Part shown: piece by piece, positions 22,971 through 31,789 of the stretch
Numbering within the stretch: the first letter of the stretch is position 1
How the letters are laid out: every line of letters starts with the position of its first letter
Origin: Acidobacteriota bacterium
GTDB lineage: Bacteria; Acidobacteriota; Blastocatellia; Pyrinomonadales; Pyrinomonadaceae
Reading direction: 5' to 3'
Assembly (NCBI GenBank): GCA_016716435.1
Contig: JADJWI010000003.1
Location: 62,001-126,000 of the forward strand
DNA: 64,000 nt
Notes under the pieces: model-generated
The model's database searches: none
What the model saw: the letters and a program-made list of their open reading frames with translations, nothing else
What the model was told of the DNA's origin: nothing
Translations under genes and position numbers: made by a program

Positions 22971-23728
22971 ACCGTGAGTCCGTCTTGAGCTTCGAGGACG
23001 GTGCATGGGGGCGTCTGGTCGGCGAGTTCGGTGGTTAGGTCGGTGGTGTCCCATTCGGGGTAGAGGTGGGTGAGGACGGCTTGGCGGGGTTCGGCGCGGC
23101 GGATGAGCCACGTTGCCTCGGTGAGTTCGAGGTGTGACTCGACCGGCTTGTTGCGAACGAATGAGCACTCAAGAATGAAGAGATCGGCGTGGCGGGCAAA
23201 GGCGGCGAGCGGCTCGTGGAAGCCCGTATCAGATGTGAAGACGAGTGTACGCCCGGCGGCGTCGCGGAGGTGGATTGCGTGGCTCTCGGGCGTGTGCGGC
23301 GTTTTTGCTGTGACGGCGGTGAGGCCCGCGGCGATAGCGAACGGCTCGGAGGTCTCCGTTTCGATGATCTCGACCGGAAAGGACTGTTCGAGCAAGCGAA
23401 AATTGTTAACGCGGTCATAGGCGGCGACGATCTCGCTAATGCCCGCCGGGCCAAAGATGCGGAGCGGCTTTGTGCGGCCCGAGGTCTCCGGCGCGTACTT
23501 GATCGCAAAAAGCAGCGGAGCGAGTCCGCCGCAGTGGTCGAGGTGAAAGTGCGAGATCCAGATGGCGTCGAGCCCGGCCCAGTCGCAGCCCTCGGCGGGC
23601 ATCCGGTGAATGGCCGAGGGTGCACAATCGAGGAGTACCTTCGCGTCCGACGTCTCTACCCAAATTGCCGAACTCGTCCGCCGCGGGTGCGGCACCGAGC
23701 TTCCCGAACCGAGTATCTTTACACGCAT
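22943..23728 (-). CDS. MBL-fold metallohydrolase, RNase Z-like
   Basis: This 261-residue protein begins VKILGSGSSVPHPRRTSSA, typical of the RNase Z/ElaC-like branch. The zinc motif is SHFHLDHCGG (about residues 59-68), with ligands also in TPHTPES, FTSDTGFHE and LTHLYPEWD. RNase Z trims tRNA 3' ends, but this branch also includes phosphodiesterases of unknown substrate, and no exosite arm is obvious. The last residues GMRNDE are encoded by the tail of the 22859-22970 heptamer array, so the original C-terminus has probably been replaced or extended by repeat sequence. Confidence 0.83.
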   Translation of the reverse strand: MRVKILGSGSSVPHPRRTSSAIWVETSDAKVLLDCAPSAIHRMPAEGCDWAGLDAIWISHFHLDHCGGLAPLLFAIKYAPETSGRTKPLRIFGPAGISEIVAAYDRVNNFRLLEQSFPVEIIETETSEPFAIAAGLTAVTAKTPHTPESHAIHLRDAAGRTLVFTSDTGFHEPLAAFARHADLFILECSFVRNKPVESHLELTEATWLIRRAEPRQAVLTHLYPEWDTTDLTTELADQTPPCTVLEAQDGLTVELGMRNDE

Positions 23729-23793
23729 CAGCCGAATGATAGCAGAGCGAGGCTCTTTGCCCGCAAGCCGAGGTGGCGTAGAATCTAGGGCTT

Positions 23794-24618
23794 ATGGATT
23801 CCGCATCGCCGGAAGAGCTGGAGCTCGAGAAAAAACTCCGCCTGCTTGAGCGGCTCAAGGATCGCCTCGCCGACCGCGAGGAGGACATGACGGACCTCCG
23901 CGAAGAGCTTGAGCGCTTTGAGGCCCGTTATACGATGGAGGTCGGGCGACTCTATGCCGAGCAGGACGAGCTTGAAGCCGAGATCGCCGAAGAAGAGCTA
24001 AAGCTTGTCCCGGACGATGAGGAAATTAAGAAACGCGTAGAGGAACTTCGCCGCCTCGCGGAGGAATCGGCCGCCCGCCTCAAGGCCGCCGAGGAGCACG
24101 AGCAGGACAGGTGGGAGCCGACCGCCGAGGCCCGCAAGGCCTATCACGACATCGCCCGTGTGATCCATCCGGACCTTGCCCTCGACGCGACCGAAAAGGA
24201 ACGCCGGCACGGGCTGATGGCCGAGCTTAATCAGGCCTATGCCTCGGGCGATCAGCAGCGGCTCAACAAGCTCGTTGCCGAATATCGCGTAAGCCCGGAG
24301 ACGGTCCGCGGCGATTCGGCGGGCGATTCGCTCGTCCGGGCGATCCGCCAGATCTATCAGATAAAGCGGCGGTTTGCCGAGCTCGATGTCGAACGCCGCG
24401 AGGCGGAGGCCTCAGAGCTTTACGAGCTCTTTCGCAAGTCGAAGATCGAGGCCGCCGAAGGCCGCGACATGCTCCGGCAAATGGCCGAGCGGGCCGGAAC
24501 GCACATCCGCAAGACCGCCCGCCGGCTTGAGAACCTCCGGGCCGTTACCGCCGCACAGGAAGAGCACGTTCGCGAGACCTACGGGATGGACATCGGCGAT
24601 TTCAGGAAGCAGAAATGA
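23794..24618 (+). CDS. Coiled-coil protein with a J-domain-like HPD segment
   Basis: A 274-residue, very acidic and helical protein. Residues 5-110 form a continuous coiled coil (LEKKLRLLERLKDRLADREE and similar). Around residues 120-165, KAYHDIARVIHPDLALDATEK followed by MAELNQAYASGD matches helices II-III of a J domain, with the HPD tripeptide that stimulates DnaK ATPase. A second helical region follows. A DnaK co-chaperone role is inference from HPD. Its stop overlaps the potassium channel start by 4 bp (ATGA), so the two are translationally coupled. Confidence 0.72.
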   Translation: MDSASPEELELEKKLRLLERLKDRLADREEDMTDLREELERFEARYTMEVGRLYAEQDELEAEIAEEELKLVPDDEEIKKRVEELRRLAEESAARLKAAEEHEQDRWEPTAEARKAYHDIARVIHPDLALDATEKERRHGLMAELNQAYASGDQQRLNKLVAEYRVSPETVRGDSAGDSLVRAIRQIYQIKRRFAELDVERREAEASELYELFRKSKIEAAEGRDMLRQMAERAGTHIRKTARRLENLRAVTAAQEEHVRETYGMDIGDFRKQK

Positions 24619-26315
24619 AATTTCTAGCAAGCCAGGTCAGCTATTTTCTTAACCAGCGGGAGAGCCGGCAGAACATTTCGGCGCTCGTTAAGTATCTGCT
24701 TTTTCTCGGATCGGTCATCACCTTTTACTCGGTGATGTTCCATTTCATAATGGCCTGGGTCGAGGGCAAGTACTTTTCGTGGATCACGGGTTTCTATTGG
24801 ACGCTCGTGGTAATGACAACGCTCGGCTTCGGCGACATCACCTTTGAGAGCGACATCGGCCGGGCGTTCAGCTTGCTGGTACTCCTTTCGGGCGTTTTAC
24901 TGCTGCTGATAATGCTGCCATTCGCGTTCATCCGGTATTTTTACGCGCCGTGGCTTGAGGCACAGATACATGCCCAATGCCCGCGTGAGGTTCCGCCCGA
25001 TACGGCGGGCCATGTGATCATCTGCGGTTACGACGACATCGCCCCGACGCTGATAAAGCGGCTCAATCAGGCAGGCATTCCCTACTTTGTGATCGAAGAA
25101 GATGCCGCGGCCGGTGCCCAGCTTTTCCAGACCGGTGTTTCCGTGATCAACGGCAAGGTCGATGGCCGCGGCACCTATGAGCGGATGCGGGTCAGCCACG
25201 CAAAGCTCGTCTTTGCCAATCTGGCCGATACGACGAACACCAATATAACGCTCACCGTCCGCGAGGCGGCGCCGGACGTACCGATCGCGGCGACGGCGAC
25301 CGACCCCGATTCGATCGACATACTAGAGCTAAGCGGAGCAACGCACGTGCTTGCGCTCAAGCAGCAGCTCGGCGAACAGATCGCGAACCGGATAAGCGTC
25401 GGCGACGACCGCGCTCATGTTGTCGGTCGTTTCGGCGCATGGACGGTCGCGGAATTCACCGTCCACAGCACCACGCTCGAGGGAAAACACATCCGCGAAA
25501 CGGGCGTCCGCGAAGCGACGGGCGTAAACATCGTCGGGGTTTGGCGTCGGGGCAGGCTGCTTAAGGCCGAGCCCGAACATCTGCTCGCAGATTCTGACGT
25601 TCCGGTAGCAGTCGGGACCGAAGAACAGATCGGCGCACTGGAGCTGTTTCTTGACCGGCAGCAACCGCTCGCCGGTTCGGTGCTGATCCTGGGCGGCGGC
25701 AAGGTCGGCCGTGCGGCTGCGGAAGCGCTCAAAAAGAAGGGCCTGACGGTATATATGGTCGAACGCGAGGCCGGCCGCTGCGCTCCGATAAGCGAGTCGC
25801 TTGACCGGCTGACGACCGGCGACGCCGCCGACCGCGAGACGTTGATGCGCGGCGGGCTGATGGAAGCTTCGCTCGTTCTGCTGACGACGAACGACGACGC
25901 GGTGAACATTTACCTCTCGATCTATTGCCGGCGGCTCAACCCCGAAGTAAGGATAATCAGCCGCATCACACACGACCGGAACCTTGAGGCGATACATCGT
26001 GCGGGTGCGGATTTTGTCTTGAGCTATGCACCGCTCGGGGCCGAATCGGTGATGGCGATCGTGCAAGGGCGGCAGGCGTTCGTTATGGGCGAGGGCGTTG
26101 AATTCTTTGCGGCGGCGGTGCCGGACAGCCTCGTTGGCAAAACGCTGATGGAAAGCGAGATCGGCGAGAAGACGGGACTGTTGGTGCTTGGCATAGAGGA
26201 AGGCAAAAAGATGATCGCGAATCCGCCGCCCGCGACGAAACTCCCGGCCGGCGGCATGCTCGATATGCTCGGGACGAACGAACAACTCCAGGCCTTCAGG
26301 GACGCCTTCGGCTAG
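24615..26315 (+). CDS. Potassium channel with two RCK (TrkA-N) domains
   Basis: The 566 residues hold a two-helix pore module: helix 1 about residues 25-48, selectivity filter TTLGFGD near residue 72, helix 2 SLLVLLSGVLLLLIML. Two cytoplasmic RCK units follow, the first with HVIICGYDDIAPTLIKRL (about 132) and the second with SVLILGGGKVGRAAAEAL (about 355), each followed by a TrkA-C-like segment. GFGD rather than GYGD is a known filter variant. Nucleotide or ion binding at the RCK ring should gate K+ flux. It is coupled to the upstream J-domain protein and overlaps the convergent flavoprotein gene by 4 bp. Confidence 0.9.
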   Translation: MKFLASQVSYFLNQRESRQNISALVKYLLFLGSVITFYSVMFHFIMAWVEGKYFSWITGFYWTLVVMTTLGFGDITFESDIGRAFSLLVLLSGVLLLLIMLPFAFIRYFYAPWLEAQIHAQCPREVPPDTAGHVIICGYDDIAPTLIKRLNQAGIPYFVIEEDAAAGAQLFQTGVSVINGKVDGRGTYERMRVSHAKLVFANLADTTNTNITLTVREAAPDVPIAATATDPDSIDILELSGATHVLALKQQLGEQIANRISVGDDRAHVVGRFGAWTVAEFTVHSTTLEGKHIRETGVREATGVNIVGVWRRGRLLKAEPEHLLADSDVPVAVGTEEQIGALELFLDRQQPLAGSVLILGGGKVGRAAAEALKKKGLTVYMVEREAGRCAPISESLDRLTTGDAADRETLMRGGLMEASLVLLTTNDDAVNIYLSIYCRRLNPEVRIISRITHDRNLEAIHRAGADFVLSYAPLGAESVMAIVQGRQAFVMGEGVEFFAAAVPDSLVGKTLMESEIGEKTGLLVLGIEEGKKMIANPPPATKLPAGGMLDMLGTNEQLQAFRDAFG

Positions 26316-27481
26316 ACGGCAGTGCCGGCGGCATGGCCGGATGCCCACGCCCACTGAAAATTATAGCCACCGAGCCAGCCTGTAACATCAACGACCTCGC
26401 CGATGAAATAAAGCCCCGGCACGCGTTTCGCTTCCATCGTCTGCGATGAAAGCTCGCGGGTCGAAACGCCGCCGAACGTCACCTCGGCCTTGTCCCAACC
26501 CTCCGTCTCAGTAAACGTCCGCCGCCAGCGGTGAAGCTCTGCCTCGATCATTTCGATGTCGCGGTTGCTCAGCTCATTGAGCGGCTTTTGCGGCAGGCGG
26601 CCGGCGGTGAAGATCTCGACAAAACGCTCGGGCAAAAAGCCCTTCAAAAAGTTATCAAGCCGCTGCCGGCTTCGGCGATTCTCATTTACTGCCGTGGCGA
26701 TATCCTGCGCAGGCAGAAGGTTAAACTCGACCTCGCCGCCGGGCGACCAATAGTTTGAGGCCTGAAGGATCGCCGGGCCGGAGAGCCCGCGGTGTGTGAA
26801 GAGAATATTCTCGCGAAAGCTGTGCGCGCCCGCCGTGACCTCGGCATCGATCGAAATACCGGCGAGCCCGCGAAACTCATTCGCCCCCGAAAAAACGAGC
26901 GGCACAAGCGACGGCCGCGTCTCCTCGATCGCGAGGCCGAACTGCCGGGCGATGCCGTAGCCGAAGCCGGTGGCGCCGATCTTTGGGAAGGATGGCCCGC
27001 CGGTGGCAATGACGAGCGCTTCGCTCTCAAATATTCCGCGGGAAGTGCGAACGACGAAGTGCTTGTCTTTCTCGATCCGCTCGACGCTCGTGTCGGTCTT
27101 GATCTCGACCCGCGAAGTGCGGCACTCGGCGAGCAGCATATCGACGATCTCATGCGAGCGGCCGCGACAGAAAAGCTGGCCGAGCTTTTTCTCGTAATAC
27201 TCGATGCGGTGGCGTTTGACCAATTCGACAAAGTCGGTGGGCGTATAGCGGGCGAGGGCCGAGCGGGCGAAGTGCGGATTGCGCGAGACGAAGTTCTCGG
27301 CCGTCGTGTTGAGATTGGTAAAGTTGCAACGGCCGCCGCCGGAGATGACGATCTTGCGGCCGACCTCGGCATTGTGCTCGACGACGAGCACGCGACGCCC
27401 TCGTCGGCCAGCCGCGATAGCGCAAAAAAGCCCCGCGGCCCCGCCTCCGATGATGATGACGTCAGCCTTCACCGGCAACAA
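26312..27481 (-). CDS. HI0933/YhiN family FAD-dependent oxidoreductase
   Basis: A 389-residue flavoprotein with the N-terminal dinucleotide site VIIIGGGAAGLFCAIAAGRRG, the NFTN motif in GGGRCNFTN (about residue 53), and the C-terminal FAD signature YFIGEVVDVTGWLGGYN with FQWAWASGHAAG. These are diagnostic for HI0933; the cellular reaction of the family is not well defined. The start is TTG 27481, or possibly GTG 27472; neither has a clear ribosome site. The 3' end overlaps the K+ channel 3' end by 4 bp. The exported-protein gene upstream on the same strand ends 6 bp away. Confidence 0.88.
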   Translation of the reverse strand: MLPVKADVIIIGGGAAGLFCAIAAGRRGRRVLVVEHNAEVGRKIVISGGGRCNFTNLNTTAENFVSRNPHFARSALARYTPTDFVELVKRHRIEYYEKKLGQLFCRGRSHEIVDMLLAECRTSRVEIKTDTSVERIEKDKHFVVRTSRGIFESEALVIATGGPSFPKIGATGFGYGIARQFGLAIEETRPSLVPLVFSGANEFRGLAGISIDAEVTAGAHSFRENILFTHRGLSGPAILQASNYWSPGGEVEFNLLPAQDIATAVNENRRSRQRLDNFLKGFLPERFVEIFTAGRLPQKPLNELSNRDIEMIEAELHRWRRTFTETEGWDKAEVTFGGVSTRELSSQTMEAKRVPGLYFIGEVVDVTGWLGGYNFQWAWASGHAAGTAV

Positions 27482-27487
27482 CGCAAG

Positions 27488-28117
27488 CTACTTAGCAAAG
27501 AGCCGGATCACTTCATTCATCAGCTCGTCAAAGGCTTCATTAGTTTCGCCCGCGGGCGTCGGTGGGCGGGTCACCCGGATCTTGATGAAATGATTCTTGT
27601 AAACGAAAAGATAGATCTCCGATTCAAGCCCTGTCCTGTTTGCGGAAAGTGTGTAGAGGGTGTAAAGCGCCTCAACGCCATCTCCTTCGCCGATCGTGAT
27701 CGTGCCGGAGCGGATCTCGCGTACGTTTTGATAATAGCCCGCATCGGCCGCCGCTGCTATATCTGACCTCGCTTGGGTCATCTGGCCGGCGACCGGCCCT
27801 GTCAGGCTGTCCGAGATCGTTTTCAGCCCGCCGTTGTAAACATAAAATGTAACGCGGCCGTTTTCACTCGAGTCATACGAAACGCTATAACCGAGTGCGG
27901 CGGTCGGGTAGCGCGTTATCGAGCTCTTCTCCCAGCCATCGACCTCGGGAAACTCGACCTTACCGTCAAAGGGCTTGTCCGTCTCGAGCTTGTACTTCTG
28001 CTCGGCGGGCGGCGTTGACTGCGGCATCGGCTTTGGCGGCGGTTGTGGCTTCGCTTGCGCGGCGGCAACCATCGCAAGGGCGAGGATCGAAAGAATTGTG
28101 GTAGTTAAATGCTTCAT
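27488..28117 (-). CDS. Exported protein of unknown function (Pro-rich linker, PsbP-like body)
   Basis: ATG 28117 with GGAGAG upstream gives 209 residues and a clean signal MKHLTTTILSILALAMVAAAQA. A Pro/Gln-rich linker (KPQPPPKPMPQSTPP) follows, then one alpha/beta domain with VEFPEVDGWEKSSITRYP, GYSVSYDSSENGRVTFYVYN and HFIKIRVTRPP. The pattern of a membrane-anchored single domain that ends in a helix DELMNEVIRLFAK is common in this type of genome, but I cannot name a family. It ends 6 bp before the HI0933 gene. Confidence 0.7.
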   Translation of the reverse strand: MKHLTTTILSILALAMVAAAQAKPQPPPKPMPQSTPPAEQKYKLETDKPFDGKVEFPEVDGWEKSSITRYPTAALGYSVSYDSSENGRVTFYVYNGGLKTISDSLTGPVAGQMTQARSDIAAAADAGYYQNVREIRSGTITIGEGDGVEALYTLYTLSANRTGLESEIYLFVYKNHFIKIRVTRPPTPAGETNEAFDELMNEVIRLFAK

Positions 28118-28219
28118 TTTGTCTCTCCGTGATGGCTCAGATATTGATCGCACGGGAAAGCGTAAACCAAGCGTTCGGCTTGGTCAATATCTATGCGCTA
28201 TTCTTGTAGCCTAAATACA

Positions 28220-29071
28220 ATGCTGACTTTGATAACAGGTGCCAACGGGATGGTTGCCCGGGCGGCGAGGGAATATTGCGAAAGTATCGGCGATGAGGTG
28301 CACGCGTTTGCTCGAGCTGAGCTCGACATCGCGGATGCTGACGCCGTGCGGCAGACGATCGAGCGGCTGCGGCCGGACGCGATCTTGAACTGTGCGGCGT
28401 TTACCGACGTTGACGGTGCCGAAGCCCAAGTCGAGGCGTGCTATGCGGCAAACGTTGAGGGCGTCCGGAATCTCGCCCGCTCGGCGGCCGACTTTGACGC
28501 GCGGTTCGTTACCATCTCGACCGATTATGTTTTCAGCGGCGAGAAGGAAGGCCTTTACACCGAGGACGATCTGCCGGAGCCGAAAGGCGTTTACGCCGTC
28601 TCAAAATTCGAAGGCGAGCTGGCCGCCGCTGAGGCAAACCCGGAGGCGGTCGTCGTCCGCTCGGGCTGGATCTATGGCCGCGGCGGGACGAACTTTTTGA
28701 GTGTTATGCATCGCTTGCTCGGCGAAGGGAAAGCGATCAAGGCCATCAGCGATTCATACGGTACGCCGACCTACGCCGGCGACCTTGCCCGGCGAATGCG
28801 CGAACTTGCCGCGAGCGACTTCACCGGCGTCATCCACGTTACGAATGCAGGCGAGGGAACAAGCTACTCAGGCTTTGCGAAAAAGCTGGCGGAGCTTGGC
28901 GGATTTGACGCTTCGCTCATCGAGGACGTCTCGGGGGAAACGCTCAAGCGGCCGGCACCGCGGCCAAAGAGTTCAAAGCTTGGCTCGGTCCGCGAGGTAA
29001 AAAGCTTGGGCGCCCTTCCCGATTGGGAGGACGCCCTTAAGCGATTCCTTGCGACGGCAAATGTCAGCTAA
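28220..29071 (+). CDS. rmlD: dTDP-4-dehydrorhamnose reductase-like NAD(P)-dependent epimerase/reductase (RmlD)
   Basis: A 283-residue extended SDR that reduces dTDP-4-keto-L-rhamnose in dTDP-rhamnose synthesis. It has TGANGMVARA at the N-terminus, LNCAAFTDVDGAE and ANVEG, the Ser-Thr pair TISTDYVFSG with YxxxK in YAVSKFEGE, and WIYGRGGTNFL, all typical of RmlD. ATG 28220 gives a standard N-terminus; ATG 28193 would add nine residues. The other rml genes are absent from the window. It is convergent with the tyrosine autokinase gene, a plausible polysaccharide partner. Confidence 0.88.
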   Translation: MLTLITGANGMVARAAREYCESIGDEVHAFARAELDIADADAVRQTIERLRPDAILNCAAFTDVDGAEAQVEACYAANVEGVRNLARSAADFDARFVTISTDYVFSGEKEGLYTEDDLPEPKGVYAVSKFEGELAAAEANPEAVVVRSGWIYGRGGTNFLSVMHRLLGEGKAIKAISDSYGTPTYAGDLARRMRELAASDFTGVIHVTNAGEGTSYSGFAKKLAELGGFDASLIEDVSGETLKRPAPRPKSSKLGSVREVKSLGALPDWEDALKRFLATANVS

Positions 29072-29075
29072 AAGC

Positions 29076-31577
29076 TTAAGCCTTGTCGTTCGAGCCGTTG
29101 CCGTTTGTTTCAGTGTCCATCCTGGGCGTTGAGGTATCATCCTCGGCGTTCTTGTAATAGTCGTAATAGCCCGCGCCGTAGTAGCCGTACTCGACCGAGC
29201 CCTGCTTGATGCCGTTGAGCACCACGCCGTAGATGCGTGCACCGATATTGCCAAGCCGCTGCTTGAACCGCCGCATCAGGTGGAGCGAACTCTTGCCCGC
29301 CATCGCCACCAAGATGACCCCATCGACCTGTGTCGAGAGAATGGCTGCGTCGGTAAACGAAATGGCCGGCGGCGAATCGATGATGACGTGCTTATACTTG
29401 CTCCGGAGAAACTGAAGCAGGTTGCGCATCTCGTTCGAGCTCAAAAGCTCGGCCGGGTTTGGCGGGATCGGCCCGCTGGTTATCACCTTAAGCCGCGGAA
29501 GATCGCGGCAGGCCTTGATCAGGTTCTTGGTATTTCGGTCGCCCGAGAGATAGTTGGTCAGCCCTTCGGAATTCTCTAGGTCGAAATAGTTATGGATCCG
29601 CGGCCGGCGAAGGTCGCAATCGACGATGATGACGTCAACATCGGCCTGAGCGAGCGTGATCGCCGTATTGATGGCGGTGGTCGTCTTGCCCTCGGAGGGT
29701 TGCGACGAGGTTACCAGGATCGATTGCGGCGGCTTACCGGCGGATGAGAACAGGAGCGATGTTCGCAGGTGGCGATATGCCTCGGCCATCGGCGATTGGC
29801 GCTCATCGAGCGCGACAAGGCTTGTAACCGGATTGCCGCCATTCTCGGCAGCAAGCCGCAGCCGCTTTTTTTCCGAGCCGAAATAGTGCGGGATGAGGGC
29901 AAGGGTCGGAAGACCGAGCTGGCGGCCGATGTCCTCAGAGGTCTTGACCGAATCGTCGAGATAATCAAGCAGGAACGCCAGGCCGATGCCCGCAGCAAAC
30001 GAGAGCAACAAGGCAACGATGATGTTGCGGATGCGGTTCGGGCCGACCTTATTTGACGTCTCGGCCGCACCGGCCATCTTGATATTGTCCGGCGTGCTGT
30101 TGGCAATGGCTAGTTCCTGTTCCTTGAGTCGCTGGGTATAGGTATCGAGCAGGTTCCGCTTGGTTTCGATGTCGCGTTTGAGCGTCGTCAGCCGCGTCTG
30201 CGCCTGGCCTTGTAGGTTGGCTAGTGCAGCTTCGCGATCGTAGGCGGACTGGGCTTGGCCTTCCTCTTTCCGCTTTGCCTCAAGCTGTGCCCGGAGCGCG
30301 GTCAACGCTCCGCCGACGGCTTCGCGTTCGATCTTTTTCTGGTCGCGGTCGATGATCGCGGTGACCTCTTGTTCGGTCCGCGTGCGGGTTTCCTTGAGAG
30401 AGGTGATCCGCTCCGCCATCTTCTTCACTTCCGGATACTCGGGCGTGTAGCGGACGAGCAGTTCGGACCTTTCGGTCTCGGCCTGTTGGATCTGCTTATC
30501 GATATTGCGGATGTCGTCCTGCAGCTTTGCCTTGCGCTCATTGTTGAGCCGCATCGTGTCCTGAAAGATCTTGTTCTCGTAAAGGTCGGGAATGTTCATC
30601 CCTTCGCCGCGTTGGCTTGCGGCAAGTGCGGCGTTATAGCGGCTCTCAAGCTGCCGCCGCGTTTCCATCGTCTTGAGGTAGGTTTCGCTTAGCGACCCGA
30701 GGCGGCTGGCGGCGAGGTCCTGGCCTTTCTCCTGCAGGGGCAAATTGCTCTCGCGCATCGCGGCGATCAGCTCAAGTTCCTGCTCGGCGATGGTCCGCGA
30801 GAGGTCTTCCATCGATTTCTCAAGGTCCTCTTTAGCGCGTATCGCACCTTCCATTTCACGCTGGGCATGCTGGCGGATGAAGACCTCGGGCAGCTTGTTT
30901 GCAACCACCTTGGCAAGTTCCTGATTTTTGCTCCGCACCTTTACATCGACGAGGTTCGTCCGCTCAATAGTTGTTGCCGAAACCGAGAATAGCCCCGAAT
31001 AACTAATAACGCGGGCCTCTTCTTCCGGAGAAAGCACGGGTTTCGTGTCTTCGGTAACCGGAACTTCACTCAGGACTGGCAGCGTGCTTTGCTTCTCGCC
31101 CTCGGGTTCAGAACCGGCAAAGATCGAGGAAAAGCCGCTGAACATTCCACCGCCGCCGCCCGCAAGGTTTGGGTCACGATAAAGCCCGAGCTCTTTGACG
31201 AGCTCTTTCCTGATGTCAGGGCTTTGCAGAAGCTGGAGCTGCGTCGCCATGTAATTGGCATCGCCGCCGAAATTGATATTGATGGAGTCCTTTGAGGTGA
31301 CCTTCGGCCGCCGCGGCTCGATCACCATCTTCGAAACCGCCTCGTACTGGTTCGGCTGGCGAAACATATAAAATGCGGCAGCTGAGGTGACGATCGCCAT
31401 CAACGCCAGGATCAACGGAAGCCGCTTCATGACTACCGTCAGGTAATTCTGGAGGTTTCGCCGGCCCTCGGAGACCGGATCGTCGTACATCGGCAAATAG
31501 CTCTGCTGATATTCGGGTGCCGCTGTTCGTATTTCGCCGGCCCTCGGCAATGGAGCTAGCCGCTGTTCCTGTTCCAT
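29076..31577 (-). CDS. Polysaccharide co-polymerase / bacterial tyrosine autokinase (Wzc-like)
   Basis: With ATG 31577 it is 833 residues; a TTG at 31628 would add 17. Layout: first membrane segment about residues 52-72 (LPLILALMAIVTSAAAFYMF), a Wzz-type periplasmic domain, long coiled coils (about 220-490), a second membrane segment (IVALLLSFAAGIGLAFLL) and a cytoplasmic BY-kinase. The kinase has Walker A SEGKTTTAIN (about residue 626), Walker A' VIIVDCDLRRPR and Walker B HVIIDSPP. A Tyr cluster in EYGYYGAGYYDYY is the likely autophosphorylation tail. Such proteins control chain length of exported polysaccharide. No polymerase, flippase or Wza homologue lies nearby. Confidence 0.92.
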   Translation of the reverse strand: MEQEQRLAPLPRAGEIRTAAPEYQQSYLPMYDDPVSEGRRNLQNYLTVVMKRLPLILALMAIVTSAAAFYMFRQPNQYEAVSKMVIEPRRPKVTSKDSININFGGDANYMATQLQLLQSPDIRKELVKELGLYRDPNLAGGGGGMFSGFSSIFAGSEPEGEKQSTLPVLSEVPVTEDTKPVLSPEEEARVISYSGLFSVSATTIERTNLVDVKVRSKNQELAKVVANKLPEVFIRQHAQREMEGAIRAKEDLEKSMEDLSRTIAEQELELIAAMRESNLPLQEKGQDLAASRLGSLSETYLKTMETRRQLESRYNAALAASQRGEGMNIPDLYENKIFQDTMRLNNERKAKLQDDIRNIDKQIQQAETERSELLVRYTPEYPEVKKMAERITSLKETRTRTEQEVTAIIDRDQKKIEREAVGGALTALRAQLEAKRKEEGQAQSAYDREAALANLQGQAQTRLTTLKRDIETKRNLLDTYTQRLKEQELAIANSTPDNIKMAGAAETSNKVGPNRIRNIIVALLLSFAAGIGLAFLLDYLDDSVKTSEDIGRQLGLPTLALIPHYFGSEKKRLRLAAENGGNPVTSLVALDERQSPMAEAYRHLRTSLLFSSAGKPPQSILVTSSQPSEGKTTTAINTAITLAQADVDVIIVDCDLRRPRIHNYFDLENSEGLTNYLSGDRNTKNLIKACRDLPRLKVITSGPIPPNPAELLSSNEMRNLLQFLRSKYKHVIIDSPPAISFTDAAILSTQVDGVILVAMAGKSSLHLMRRFKQRLGNIGARIYGVVLNGIKQGSVEYGYYGAGYYDYYKNAEDDTSTPRMDTETNGNGSNDKA

Positions 31578-31789
31578 AAAAGCTCTAAACTGAACGAGAT
31601 CAATAATATCGGGGGAAATCTCGTGCAAACTTGTTTTATACCATATTCCGCCCGCATTTACACGGTTTTTCCGTCTGACAACTTAACTGGGACTCGATCG
31701 CAGGGCCTCAAGTTTTGTTGGCCTTTCGGGCGCGGTGATAGAATAAAAAGTTGAATTTATTTACGTGATCTTCACGAATATATATCTAT

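Noticed and set aside
26329..27481. Large open frames antisense to the HI0933 flavoprotein (for example one running 26792-27766)
   Set aside because: The flavoprotein has all family motifs in the right order; the antisense frame crosses into the next gene and has shadow composition.
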